Origin: an uncultured Campylobacter sp.
GTDB lineage: Bacteria > Campylobacterota > Campylobacteria > Campylobacterales > Campylobacteraceae
DNA length: 14,622 nt
Reading direction: 5' to 3'
Assembly (NCBI RefSeq): GCF_938045225.1
Contig: NZ_CALINL010000123.1
Location: 1-14,622, forward strand
Below are positions 8,621 through 14,160 of this stretch, piece by piece (position 1 is the stretch's first letter; each line of letters opens with the position of its first letter). The notes beneath the pieces are model-generated. The model did not search any database, was not told the DNA's origin, and was given only the letters and a program-made list of their open reading frames with translations. A program made the translations under genes and the position numbers.

Positions 8621-8641
8621 GATAATAGGTATAATTTTATC
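8621..8641. promoter_or_regulatory. Candidate Fur-type operator upstream of the TonB receptor
   Basis: GATAATAGGTATAATTTTATC has GATAA and TTATC at its two ends as an inverted pair and starts with a full GATAAT unit of the classical Fur box; the middle does not fit well. On the minus strand it contains TATTAT (8622-8627), a possible -10 for the receptor, whose ATG is at 8595. Iron receptors are usually Fur-repressed, so position and function fit, but the match is partial. Confidence 0.3.
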
Positions 8642-8715
8642 TATTTTTCATTTAAATTAAGTTTTATTTTTAACTAATTTTTTAAATTTAAGTGTTAAAA
8701 AAAGGAATAAAGTGG

Positions 8716-8744
8716 TATAATTACCCCCTATTTTATCCAAGGAG
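8716..8744 (+). promoter_or_regulatory. TATAAT -10 box and AAGGAG ribosome binding site for the small secreted protein
   Basis: TATAAT at 8716-8721, preceded by TG one base upstream (extended -10), is followed by AAGGAG at 8739-8744, five bases before the ATG at 8750. The region upstream is A/T-rich without a -35 match, as usual for Campylobacter vegetative promoters. Confidence 0.65.
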
Positions 8745-8749
8745 AACAT

Positions 8750-9019
8750 ATGAAAAAGTCATTGTTAGTAGTTGCCGCTTTGGGCGTTATGGGCGTATCT
8801 GCCGCAGCAGCAGAGCTTTCGCCTACTTGCGAGGAGTATTTTAAACTAGTAGACGAGTTCGTAGAGAAGGCAAAGGACAACCCTCAAATGGCAGCTATGA
8901 AACCTACCTATGAGAGCCAAAAAGCTCAGTTTGCTCAGCTACCGAAAGACTCTCAAGAGGCCGCTTGCAAACCAGCTCTTGAACAAATGAAACAAGTTAT
9001 AGCTACGCTACCTAAATAA
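8750..9019 (+). CDS. Small secreted two-cysteine protein (probable DUF5339 family)
   Basis: This 89-residue protein has a clear Sec signal peptide (MKKSLLVVAALGVMGVSAAAA, cleavage near residue 21), so the mature periplasmic part has about 68 residues. It starts ELSPTCEEYF, contains QMAAMKPTYESQKAQFAQLP and ends with EAACKPALEQM. The two cysteines, Cys27 and Cys73, could form a disulfide joining helices. The pattern matches, from memory, the DUF5339 family of small proteobacterial proteins, which has no known function. It is a single-gene unit with its own -10 box and a strong terminator right after the stop. A second protein with the same CEEY start is encoded at 9729. It is divergent from the TonB receptor gene and may share upstream control with it. 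Confidence 0.85.
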   Translation: MKKSLLVVAALGVMGVSAAAAELSPTCEEYFKLVDEFVEKAKDNPQMAAMKPTYESQKAQFAQLPKDSQEAACKPALEQMKQVIATLPK

Positions 9020-9024
9020 TTTTT

Positions 9025-9056
9025 ATCCCTCCTTTTGGAGGGATTTTTTGTTTTTT
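9025..9056 (+). terminator. Rho-independent terminator
   Basis: Arms ATCCCTCC (9025-9032) and GGAGGGAT (9037-9044) with a TTTT loop are followed by TTTTTG and six more T. It begins six bases after the stop of the small secreted protein gene and is the clearest intrinsic terminator in the window. Confidence 0.93.
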
Positions 9057-9130
9057 CAAATTCTTTGTTGCTATCCAAATTTTAGTAGATTAATCAAATT
9101 TGACGTTGCGAGAACGTCTAAAACTTAAAT

Positions 9131-9649
9131 TTAATCCCGAATAATCTTCGCCTTTGCCGTTATGCTCGCGATCTTTAACTCGTAGATATTCATCGCCTTT
9201 AGCCCGTGCGACGCCGCGACGTCAAAGGTTTGCATATACTTTGGCGTGTATTTTTCGCTAAGCAGCCGTAGCGCGCGCAGTCTCGCCGTCTCATCCGTCA
9301 CGACGTAAGCTTTGGTTACGGCGACGGCGGATTTGTATTCGGTCGTAAAAACTTTCGCGCCAAGCGCCTTGCCGTCGTCCTTGATCGCGTCTAACTGCTC
9401 ATCGGTTAGAATCGGCACTTGTGCATAGCTCACGCAAACCAGCGTCACGCTCTTGCCGTCTTTTAGCAGCTTTGCCTTAGAGCCTGCGGGAGCGCCGTGC
9501 AAAAATACGCTCTCACCCTCGCGCACGACCGAGATCGGCACGCTAAAGATCTCGCCCGCCTCATCAATGCAAGAGATCGTGCCGTATTCGCACGCATCGA
9601 TGATCGCAAGCCCCTCTCGCGCAGTTAGTTCTCTATCTTTTCGTCTCAT
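9131..9649 (-). CDS. Pyridoxamine 5'-phosphate oxidase-like flavin split-barrel protein (Nim-related)
   Basis: This 172-residue cytoplasmic protein belongs to the FMN-binding split-barrel superfamily. It starts MRRKDRELTAREGLAIID, the typical start of the Nim/pyridoxamine-phosphate-oxidase-like group, then has SVPISVV (about 36-42) and the flavin-contact block FLHGAPAGSK (49-58). Relatives include Nim nitroimidazole reductases and many uncharacterised flavoproteins, so the family does not by itself imply drug resistance. AAAGGCGG lies before the ATG at 9649 on the minus strand. The gene is divergent from the small secreted protein at 9729, and its stop faces the terminator region of the gene at 8750. 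Family is fairly sure; substrate is unknown. Confidence 0.85.
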   Translation of the reverse strand: MRRKDRELTAREGLAIIDACEYGTISCIDEAGEIFSVPISVVREGESVFLHGAPAGSKAKLLKDGKSVTLVCVSYAQVPILTDEQLDAIKDDGKALGAKVFTTEYKSAVAVTKAYVVTDETARLRALRLLSEKYTPKYMQTFDVAASHGLKAMNIYELKIASITAKAKIIRD

Positions 9650-9672
9650 TTTCCGCCTTTAAATTTTTGAAA

Positions 9673-9706
9673 ATTATAAAATTTAAACCCTAAAAAAGTG
9701 TATAAT
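9673..9706. promoter_or_regulatory. Divergent promoter pair
   Basis: In the 79-base gap there are two perfect TATAAT boxes facing away from each other: minus strand at 9673-9678 for the flavin-barrel gene and plus strand at 9701-9706 for the secreted-protein gene. They are 22 bases apart, so RNA polymerase on one would hinder the other, and one regulator could control both. AAAGGA at 9718-9723 is the ribosome binding site for the ATG at 9729. Confidence 0.65.
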
Positions 9707-9728
9707 TTCGCAAATTTAAAGGACGGCG

Positions 9729-10034
9729 ATGAGAAAAATATTAATATTTTGCGCTCTAGGCGCGCTGGCTTTAGGCGCTCAAAACGCGTGCGAGGAGTAC
9801 GTGAATCAAAGCAAAATTTACCTAAACGAGCTTTATAAAATAAAATCCAAGCAGCTAAAAGACGATCCGCAGGCGTTTAGGCTGTTTGAGCTCAAATTTA
9901 GCGAGCTGCAAAAAGCTCAGGAGGGCCAAGCGGCGCTAATCATACAAAGCGGCGATGAGAAATTTTGCGAGCGCGAATCGGCAAAGATAAAATCCATGCT
10001 AGATGAAATGAGAGCAGAAAAGGCGCAAAAGTAG
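9729..10034 (+). CDS. Small secreted CEEY protein, likely distant paralogue of the 8750 gene product
   Basis: This 101-residue protein has a short signal peptide (MRKILIFCALGALALGA, cleavage near 17-18). The mature part starts QNACEEYVNQ and is helical and charged, with a second cysteine at Cys80 (EKFCERESAKIKSM). Cys21 and Cys80 are 59 residues apart, against 46 in the protein encoded at 8750. The shared features are CEEY just after the signal peptide, a Pro-Gln step in the middle, and a late cysteine followed by a Lys/Met-rich helix. Cys8 lies inside the signal peptide. I infer a diverged DUF5339-like protein in the periplasm. AAAGGA is five bases before the ATG. No hairpin terminator is obvious after the stop. 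Confidence 0.78.
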   Translation: MRKILIFCALGALALGAQNACEEYVNQSKIYLNELYKIKSKQLKDDPQAFRLFELKFSELQKAQEGQAALIIQSGDEKFCERESAKIKSMLDEMRAEKAQK

Positions 10035-10137
10035 GCCTGTTTTATAGAAAATTTGAGCCGCTTTTACCGAGTAAAGCCAAAAGCTCTACAATCAAATTTG
10101 AAACCCGCCAAACCTAATCTGGCAAGCTTTTGAATGC

Positions 10138-10151
10138 AAATTTGACGTAGC
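10138..10151. repeat. Dispersed spacer word AAATTTGACGTAGC
   Basis: The 14 bases here occur identically at 3221-3234 and with one change (GTTGC) at 9096-9109, each time outside genes. Shorter AAATTTGA copies lie near 3210, 4979, 5032, 6325 and 10094. The rest of 10035-10246, between the secreted-protein gene and ung, holds nothing else that I recognise. Confidence 0.5.
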
Positions 10152-10246
10152 CTAGCGCAATTAAAACCGCATGCTTACCAAATTTTGCAAACTCGCTTTA
10201 GCCTAATCACAAAAGCTCGTTTTGTCGCAGCCGACATCAAACCATC

Positions 10247-10933
10247 CTAAACCGCATTGTTTAGATCCCAATCTATCGGCGCTTTACCGTGCTCGGCGAG
10301 ATATAAATTCGCCTTTGAAAAGTGCCTGCAACCAAAAAACGCGCCGCGCGCTAACGGACTTGGATGAGCCGCCGTTAGTATAAGGTGTTTGTTAGCGTCT
10401 ATGAGAGGGATTTTGGCCTTAGCTGGGTTGCCCCAGAGCATGAAAACGACGTTCTGGGCGCGTTCGCTAAGCTTCCTGATCGCAGCGTCCGTAAACTCCT
10501 GCCAGCCGAAATTCGAGTGCGAGTTAGCCTGTCCAGCGCTAACGCTTAGCGTCGCATTTAGCAGTAGCACGCCCTGCTTCGCCCAGTAGCTCAGATCGCC
10601 AGAGTTTGGCTCCGTTACGCCCAAATCGTCGCGGATTTCTTTGTAGATGTTGGCGAGGCTCGGCGGGATTTTGACGCCGTGCGGCACGGAAAAGCTTAGC
10701 CCCATTGCCTGCCCCGCGCCGTGGTATGGGTCTTGCCCCAGAATCACGACTTTGACGGCGTTAAACGGCGTGAGATTAAAGGCGTTAAATATCAGCGCGT
10801 TTGGCGGATAGACCTCGCCGGCGGCCTTTGCGCGCAAGAAATTTTCCTTCACGCGGGCGAAATTCTCGCTCAAAAATTCATCTTTTAGCGCCTCTTTCCA
10901 GCCTGCTTCGATTTGGATTTTATCGATCTGCAT
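10247..10933 (-). CDS. ung: Uracil-DNA glycosylase, family 1
   Basis: This 228-residue enzyme removes uracil from DNA as the first step of base-excision repair. The catalytic water-activating motif GQDPYHG is at 66-72 (Asp68), followed by MGLSFSVP. LLNATLSV is the uracil-pocket strand, FMLWGNPAK follows, and the DNA-intercalation loop HPSPLARGAFFG begins at His190. Length is normal for bacterial family-1 enzymes. The ATG at 10933 is preceded by AAAGGA on the minus strand. It is divergent from the YbaK-type gene, with about 205 bases between them. Nothing suggests a defect. Confidence 0.98.
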   Translation of the reverse strand: MQIDKIQIEAGWKEALKDEFLSENFARVKENFLRAKAAGEVYPPNALIFNAFNLTPFNAVKVVILGQDPYHGAGQAMGLSFSVPHGVKIPPSLANIYKEIRDDLGVTEPNSGDLSYWAKQGVLLLNATLSVSAGQANSHSNFGWQEFTDAAIRKLSERAQNVVFMLWGNPAKAKIPLIDANKHLILTAAHPSPLARGAFFGCRHFSKANLYLAEHGKAPIDWDLNNAV

Positions 10934-11102
10934 GATTTTTCCTTTGTAAATTTGCTCTTTTTCTTTACGATCATTTTAAGGCAAATTTACGAAATGATAG
11001 CCAAAAATATTTAAATTTAAGCGACTCAAGATGTGGTCAAATTTGGACGCGTTTATCTTGTTAAATTTCCAAAAAAGAGCAGGGCGGTTTTAAAATTTGC
11101 TG

Positions 11103-11132
11103 TATAATTTAAACTAAATTTTAAATAAAGGA
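11103..11132 (+). promoter_or_regulatory. -10 box and ribosome binding site of the YbaK-type gene
   Basis: TATAAT at 11103-11108 and AAAGGA at 11127-11132 precede the ATG at 11139. The upstream bases contain no clear -35. This promoter may also serve the DUF4209-type gene, which starts 26 bases after the YbaK-type stop. Confidence 0.6.
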
Positions 11133-11138
11133 ACAACG

Positions 11139-11627
11139 ATGTCCGAGCAAATTTTTGAGAAGCTAAAAGAGCTGCTAAGCGCGCAAAATGCAGACTTTCG
11201 CGCAGTGTCTCACGCGAGCGCCAAAACGTCGGCCGAGGTCGCAGTGGCGCGCGGTACGGAGCTAGGACAGGGGGCGAAGGCACTAGTTTGCGTCGTAAAA
11301 GGCAGCGGCGCCAAACGATATGTTTTGGCTGTGCTGCCGGCGGATTACAAGGCTGATTTGCAGCTCATCGCACAGGCACTGGGCAGCACTAGAGCAAGCC
11401 TGGCCAGCCCCGATGAGGTCATGCGGCTCACCGACTGCGTCTTTGGCAGCGTTCCGCCGTTTAGCTTTCATGAGGAGCTAGAGCTTATCGCCGATCCGAG
11501 CCTATTTACGCGCTACGCCGAGCTTGCCTTTAATGCGGGTTTGCTAGATCATTCTATCATTTTAAACACGAAAGACTACGAGCGTATCGCGCGGCCGAGA
11601 TTGGTCAAATTTGCGATGACGGAGTGA
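11139..11627 (+). CDS. YbaK/EbsC-family aminoacyl-tRNA deacylase
   Basis: This 162-residue cytoplasmic single-domain protein belongs to the YbaK/ProX-type editing superfamily, which hydrolyses wrongly charged tRNAs in trans (for example Cys-tRNA-Pro for YbaK). It shows SHASAKTSAEVA, then GQGAKALVCVVKG with Lys47 in the position of the conserved active-site lysine, VLAVLPADYKADL, and the glycine/proline loop GSVPPF at 103-108. Length is close to that of YbaK. Which tRNA it edits cannot be read from the sequence. It has its own -10 box and is very GC-rich (42 G/C in the 60 bases 11221-11280), in sharp contrast with the AT-rich gene that follows. Confidence 0.9.
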   Translation: MSEQIFEKLKELLSAQNADFRAVSHASAKTSAEVAVARGTELGQGAKALVCVVKGSGAKRYVLAVLPADYKADLQLIAQALGSTRASLASPDEVMRLTDCVFGSVPPFSFHEELELIADPSLFTRYAELAFNAGLLDHSIILNTKDYERIARPRLVKFAMTE

Positions 11628-11653
11628 GAAATTTAGTCTAAAAAGGATAAAAT

Positions 11654-13426
11654 TTGATCGAAAAAATACAGCAAACAACGATAACTAAAGATGATTTTTT
11701 GGGTATAAACTTGGACGAAATACTCAAAGACGCAAAATATTTTGACGATTACAGTTTTAAATTTGCGGACTTGTGCGAGGAAAATTTTAGAAACGGAAAT
11801 TTAAAAGCAAGCAAGGTATTTTATTTATTAAGAAATACTTGCTCTATGGCCTTAAAACCCGGAAGTCTAAATGAGCCGTACGAGGCCGGGTGTATCGCGG
11901 GCGATTGCAGATTGGCGATATTGGATGATTTTACTGAGCAGGATTTGGAATTTTTCGAGAGTATTTTAGATGAAGTGACTGATTGCAGACTAAAATCAAG
12001 GATCGCCGATATTTTATGGATTTTAAAAAATCCCAAAAATACTAAATTTTTAGAGATCGCCGTAAATGAGTACTCGAAAATATCTCTAGAGCCAAAGTCG
12101 CTAAATCAATTTAAGATAGATGCGTTTGAGAGGGCTATCAGACTATCGCGACTATCCAAAATCACAAAAAATCAATACGCCGAAATACTAAATAAAATTT
12201 TAGAATGCTTTAATAAAGCGGAACCGATCGATCAATACTACTGCTTAAGGATGTCGTATTTATTGGATATCGTGGAGCTAAGCAGAAAACTGCAACCAAG
12301 CGTAGCTGAAAAATTAGAAAAACTCGCCGATACATTTGCGAAAGAAAAAGATTTTGTGGCAGCAACCAGATATTATCAAGAGTCGCAAAAATGGTATAAG
12401 AAGCTCAAGAATAGCCCCAAAATAGCCGAAATCGCACTCAAAATAGCTAATATCTTAATAGAAAAAGCAAAAGGAAATGGCGCTATATCGTCAAAAATAG
12501 ATCTAGAGCAAGCGCTAAAAGAGCTTAGAAGCGTTCCCAAAAAAGATAGAAATGGGCTAGGAATCGATCGAAAAATAGACGAGATACGCGAGCTGATAGA
12601 GCAAAATAATCAAGATATTGGAAGTGAAATGAGCTTAATTGCTACCGATAAGATTAATATTTTACGCTATCAAAATAATGCAAAGCTAGCAGTAAAAGGC
12701 AAGCAACTATCTGAAGCGATATTATGCCTAGCTAATATCACAGCAAATCCACTATATGAAGATATCAAAAAGTCATCCGAGAATCTTTTAAAGAAGTCTC
12801 TGTTTTCAAATTTTATTACTCAAATTTACGTAGATGCCGATGGAAGAAAACTACAACAAATAATGACAAAAGATGATCGATTAAAACATGAAATGTACCA
12901 GCAATACCATATACACGTCAAGTTGGCGGTAGACGGCAGTATACTGCCCGCATTTTGGCAAATTTTAGAGGAACATAGAGTGCCTATGCGCTTCATTTAT
13001 GATATTTGCAGAAACTCTAGCGTAGTTCCGGCTGGCAGGGCAGATATCTGGGCGCAAGGTTTATATTACGGTTTTGATAGAGACTTTTTGGTTTCAAGTC
13101 ATTTGCTGATACCTCAAATAGAGCATTTGGCGAGAATTTTATTGCGACAAGAAAAAATCCCTACGACTACTATCGATGAATACGGCGTAGAATCGGAAAA
13201 AAGCATAAACCCGCTTTTACAAGAACCAAAAATATATGAATTGCTCGGGAGAGATTTGACGGAAGAGTTAAAATTTTTACTAACGGAGCCGATGGGGCTA
13301 AACTACAGAAATAAAATATGTCACGGACTGGTCAGCGAATCCCCAAACTATGCCGATATTTATATTTGGTGGCTTTGCCTTAGGCTAACGGTTAATAACT
13401 GCGTTTTATTTAAAGACACTTACTAG
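11654..13426 (+). CDS. DUF4209-type protein with C-terminal RNxxxHG (HEPN-like) motif
   Basis: This 590-residue, mostly helical protein has no signal peptide or membrane segment. The middle (about 225-275: FAKEKDFVAATRYYQESQ, then KIAEIALKIANILIEKA) resembles TPR-like helix pairs. The C-terminus holds LTEPMGLNYRNKICHGLVSE, in which Arg552, Asn553, His557 and Gly558 form RNxxxHG, the hallmark of DUF4209. The same pattern fits the RX4-6H RNase motif of HEPN domains. The function is not established; an RNA-cleaving defence or toxin role is inference. The start is TTG at 11654: a stop directly precedes it in frame and AAAAGGA lies six bases upstream. The gene begins 26 bases after the YbaK-type stop, so co-transcription is likely. 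It is AT-rich (19 G/C in the 60 bases 12421-12480), a sign of transfer. It converges on the tRNA-Ser gene, with no clear terminator in 13427-13547. Confidence 0.82.
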   Translation: MIEKIQQTTITKDDFLGINLDEILKDAKYFDDYSFKFADLCEENFRNGNLKASKVFYLLRNTCSMALKPGSLNEPYEAGCIAGDCRLAILDDFTEQDLEFFESILDEVTDCRLKSRIADILWILKNPKNTKFLEIAVNEYSKISLEPKSLNQFKIDAFERAIRLSRLSKITKNQYAEILNKILECFNKAEPIDQYYCLRMSYLLDIVELSRKLQPSVAEKLEKLADTFAKEKDFVAATRYYQESQKWYKKLKNSPKIAEIALKIANILIEKAKGNGAISSKIDLEQALKELRSVPKKDRNGLGIDRKIDEIRELIEQNNQDIGSEMSLIATDKINILRYQNNAKLAVKGKQLSEAILCLANITANPLYEDIKKSSENLLKKSLFSNFITQIYVDADGRKLQQIMTKDDRLKHEMYQQYHIHVKLAVDGSILPAFWQILEEHRVPMRFIYDICRNSSVVPAGRADIWAQGLYYGFDRDFLVSSHLLIPQIEHLARILLRQEKIPTTTIDEYGVESEKSINPLLQEPKIYELLGRDLTEELKFLLTEPMGLNYRNKICHGLVSESPNYADIYIWWLCLRLTVNNCVLFKDTY

Positions 13427-13547
13427 ATTTATTACTTTAACTGCAAATAATACACGCAATAAAATCAAGAAGTTATTCAAAATTACAAAAATATAGCCAA
13501 AAACTAGGAATACTAATATAGTAAGAGCCAAGACAGTAATTAGATAA

Positions 13548-13637
13548 TGGCCGGGAGATAGGGATTCGAACCCCAGGAGGCTTTCACACCTCAACGGTTT
13601 TCAAGACCGCCGCTTTCGACCGCTCAGCCATCTCCCG
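13548..13637 (-). tRNA. tRNA-Ser (anticodon UGA)
   Basis: The 90-base gene has acceptor stem CGGGAGA/TCTCCCG, discriminator G and an encoded CCA. The anticodon loop is CTTGAAA, giving UGA. A long variable arm (GAGGTGTGAAAGCCTC) and TTCGAAT in the T loop confirm a class II serine tRNA. It reads UCN codons. Its 3' end faces the foreign-looking DUF4209-type gene. Confidence 0.96.
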
Positions 13638-13646
13638 TAAAAATAT

Positions 13647-13666
13647 TTTGGCTAATTATAGCCAAA
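13647..13666 (-). promoter_or_regulatory. Hairpin with an internal TATAAT between the lipoprotein gene and tRNA-Ser
   Basis: Arms TTTGGCTA and TAGCCAAA (eight bases, loop ATTA) begin one base after the lipoprotein stop. On the minus strand an A/T run with five T follows, so it can act as a terminator for the upstream unit. The same bases read TATAAT on the minus strand (13655-13660), about 18 bases before the tRNA-Ser 5' end, the right place for its promoter. Both roles are possible; no good -35 is present. Confidence 0.6.
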
Positions 13667-13667
13667 T

Positions 13668-13823
13668 TTATTCGGTTTTTTCCTTAACGTAGGAAGCGCC
13701 TTTGTTGACTTTTTCCTTTGACCATTCAACGGCATTATTAGTGTCTTCTTTGGCTCCGCGCCAAGTATTTGAACAGCCAACCATAAACAAAGTAGCAGAT
13801 AATAGCACTAGTAAATAACGCAT
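13668..13823 (-). CDS. Small lipoprotein, entericidin-like
   Basis: This is a 51-codon gene too short for routine ORF calling. The protein begins MRYLLVLLSATLFMVGCSNTW: a signal sequence with lipobox MVGC, so Cys17 would be lipidated and become the mature N-terminus. The following CSNTWRGAKEDTNNA resembles the CNTWRG-GKD start of entericidin A/B-family lipoproteins. The rest is a charged amphipathic helix (EWSKEKVNKGASYVKEKTE). AAGGAG (minus, 13829-13834) is five bases before the ATG. The gene sits between tRNA-Cys and tRNA-Ser on the same strand, with only 19 bases between the tRNA-Cys CCA end and the ATG, so its mRNA probably arises from the tRNA transcript. Envelope location is well supported; a toxin-like role, as in Escherichia coli EcnB, is not shown. 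Confidence 0.85.
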   Translation of the reverse strand: MRYLLVLLSATLFMVGCSNTWRGAKEDTNNAVEWSKEKVNKGASYVKEKTE

Positions 13824-13842
13824 TTTCTCTCCTTATAATTTT

Positions 13843-13916
13843 TGGAGGCGACACCCGGATTCGAACCGGGGATCAAAGCTTTGCAGGCTCATGCCTTACC
13901 ACTTGGCTATGTCGCC
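13843..13916 (-). tRNA. tRNA-Cys (anticodon GCA)
   Basis: The 74-base gene has acceptor stem GGCGACA/TGTCGCC, discriminator U and an encoded CCA. The anticodon loop is CTGCAAA (GCA) and the T loop TTCGAAT. It is ten bases from tRNA-Leu and is followed after 19 bases by the start codon of the lipoprotein gene. Confidence 0.96.
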
Positions 13917-13926
13917 TAAAAGTCAA

Positions 13927-14013
13927 TGGTGCCCGAAACCGGACTTGAACCGGTACGGTAAAAAATACCGAGGGATTTTAAGTCCCTTGCGTCTACCATT
14001 CCGCCACCCGGGC
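13927..14013 (-). tRNA. tRNA-Leu (anticodon UAA)
   Basis: The 87-base class II tRNA has acceptor GCCCGGG paired with TTCGGGC (two G-U pairs), discriminator A and an encoded CCA. The anticodon loop CTTAAAA gives UAA, and the long variable arm is CGGTATTTTTTACCG. It reads UUA/UUG codons. Confidence 0.96.
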
Positions 14014-14038
14014 AAAAATTCCCTAAATTTAAAACCGA

Positions 14039-14113
14039 TGGAGCGGGAAACGAGATTCGAACTCGCGACCCCAACCTTGGCAAGGTTGTGCTCTACCCCT
14101 GAGCTATTCCCGC
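14039..14113 (-). tRNA. tRNA-Gly (anticodon GCC)
   Basis: The 75-base gene has acceptor GCGGGAA/TTCCCGC, discriminator U and an encoded CCA. The anticodon arm CAACC-TTGCCAA-GGTTG gives GCC, and the T loop is TTCGAAT. It is the first tRNA of the minus-strand series, 18 bases after the -10 box at 14132-14137. Confidence 0.96.
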
Positions 14114-14131
14114 ACCGTTTAAGAAGTCGCA

Positions 14132-14160
14132 ATTTTAGCAAAAACGTTTTCATTTGTCAA
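14132..14160 (-). promoter_or_regulatory. Near-consensus vegetative promoter of the tRNA unit
   Basis: On the minus strand TTGACA (14155-14160) is followed after exactly 17 bases by TAAAAT (14132-14137), and the tRNA-Gly gene begins 18 bases further on. The -35 overlaps the moeA stop codon (14157-14159). A full TTGACA is rare in Campylobacter and fits a strong stable-RNA promoter. Confidence 0.75.

Noticed and set aside
9131..9649. Calling the flavin-barrel gene a nitroimidazole resistance gene
   Set aside because: The Nim-like start and FLHGAPAGSK are shared by many uncharacterised flavin split-barrel proteins, so the resistance label is not supported.
11053..11283. 76-codon minus-strand frame
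   Set aside because: It overlaps the promoter and start of the YbaK-type gene on the opposite strand; there is no recognisable domain.
13427..13547. Attachment-site copy of the tRNA-Ser 3' end or a terminator
   Set aside because: I found no repeated stretch of the tRNA 3' end elsewhere in the window, and only a weak five-base A/T stem at 13511-13523.
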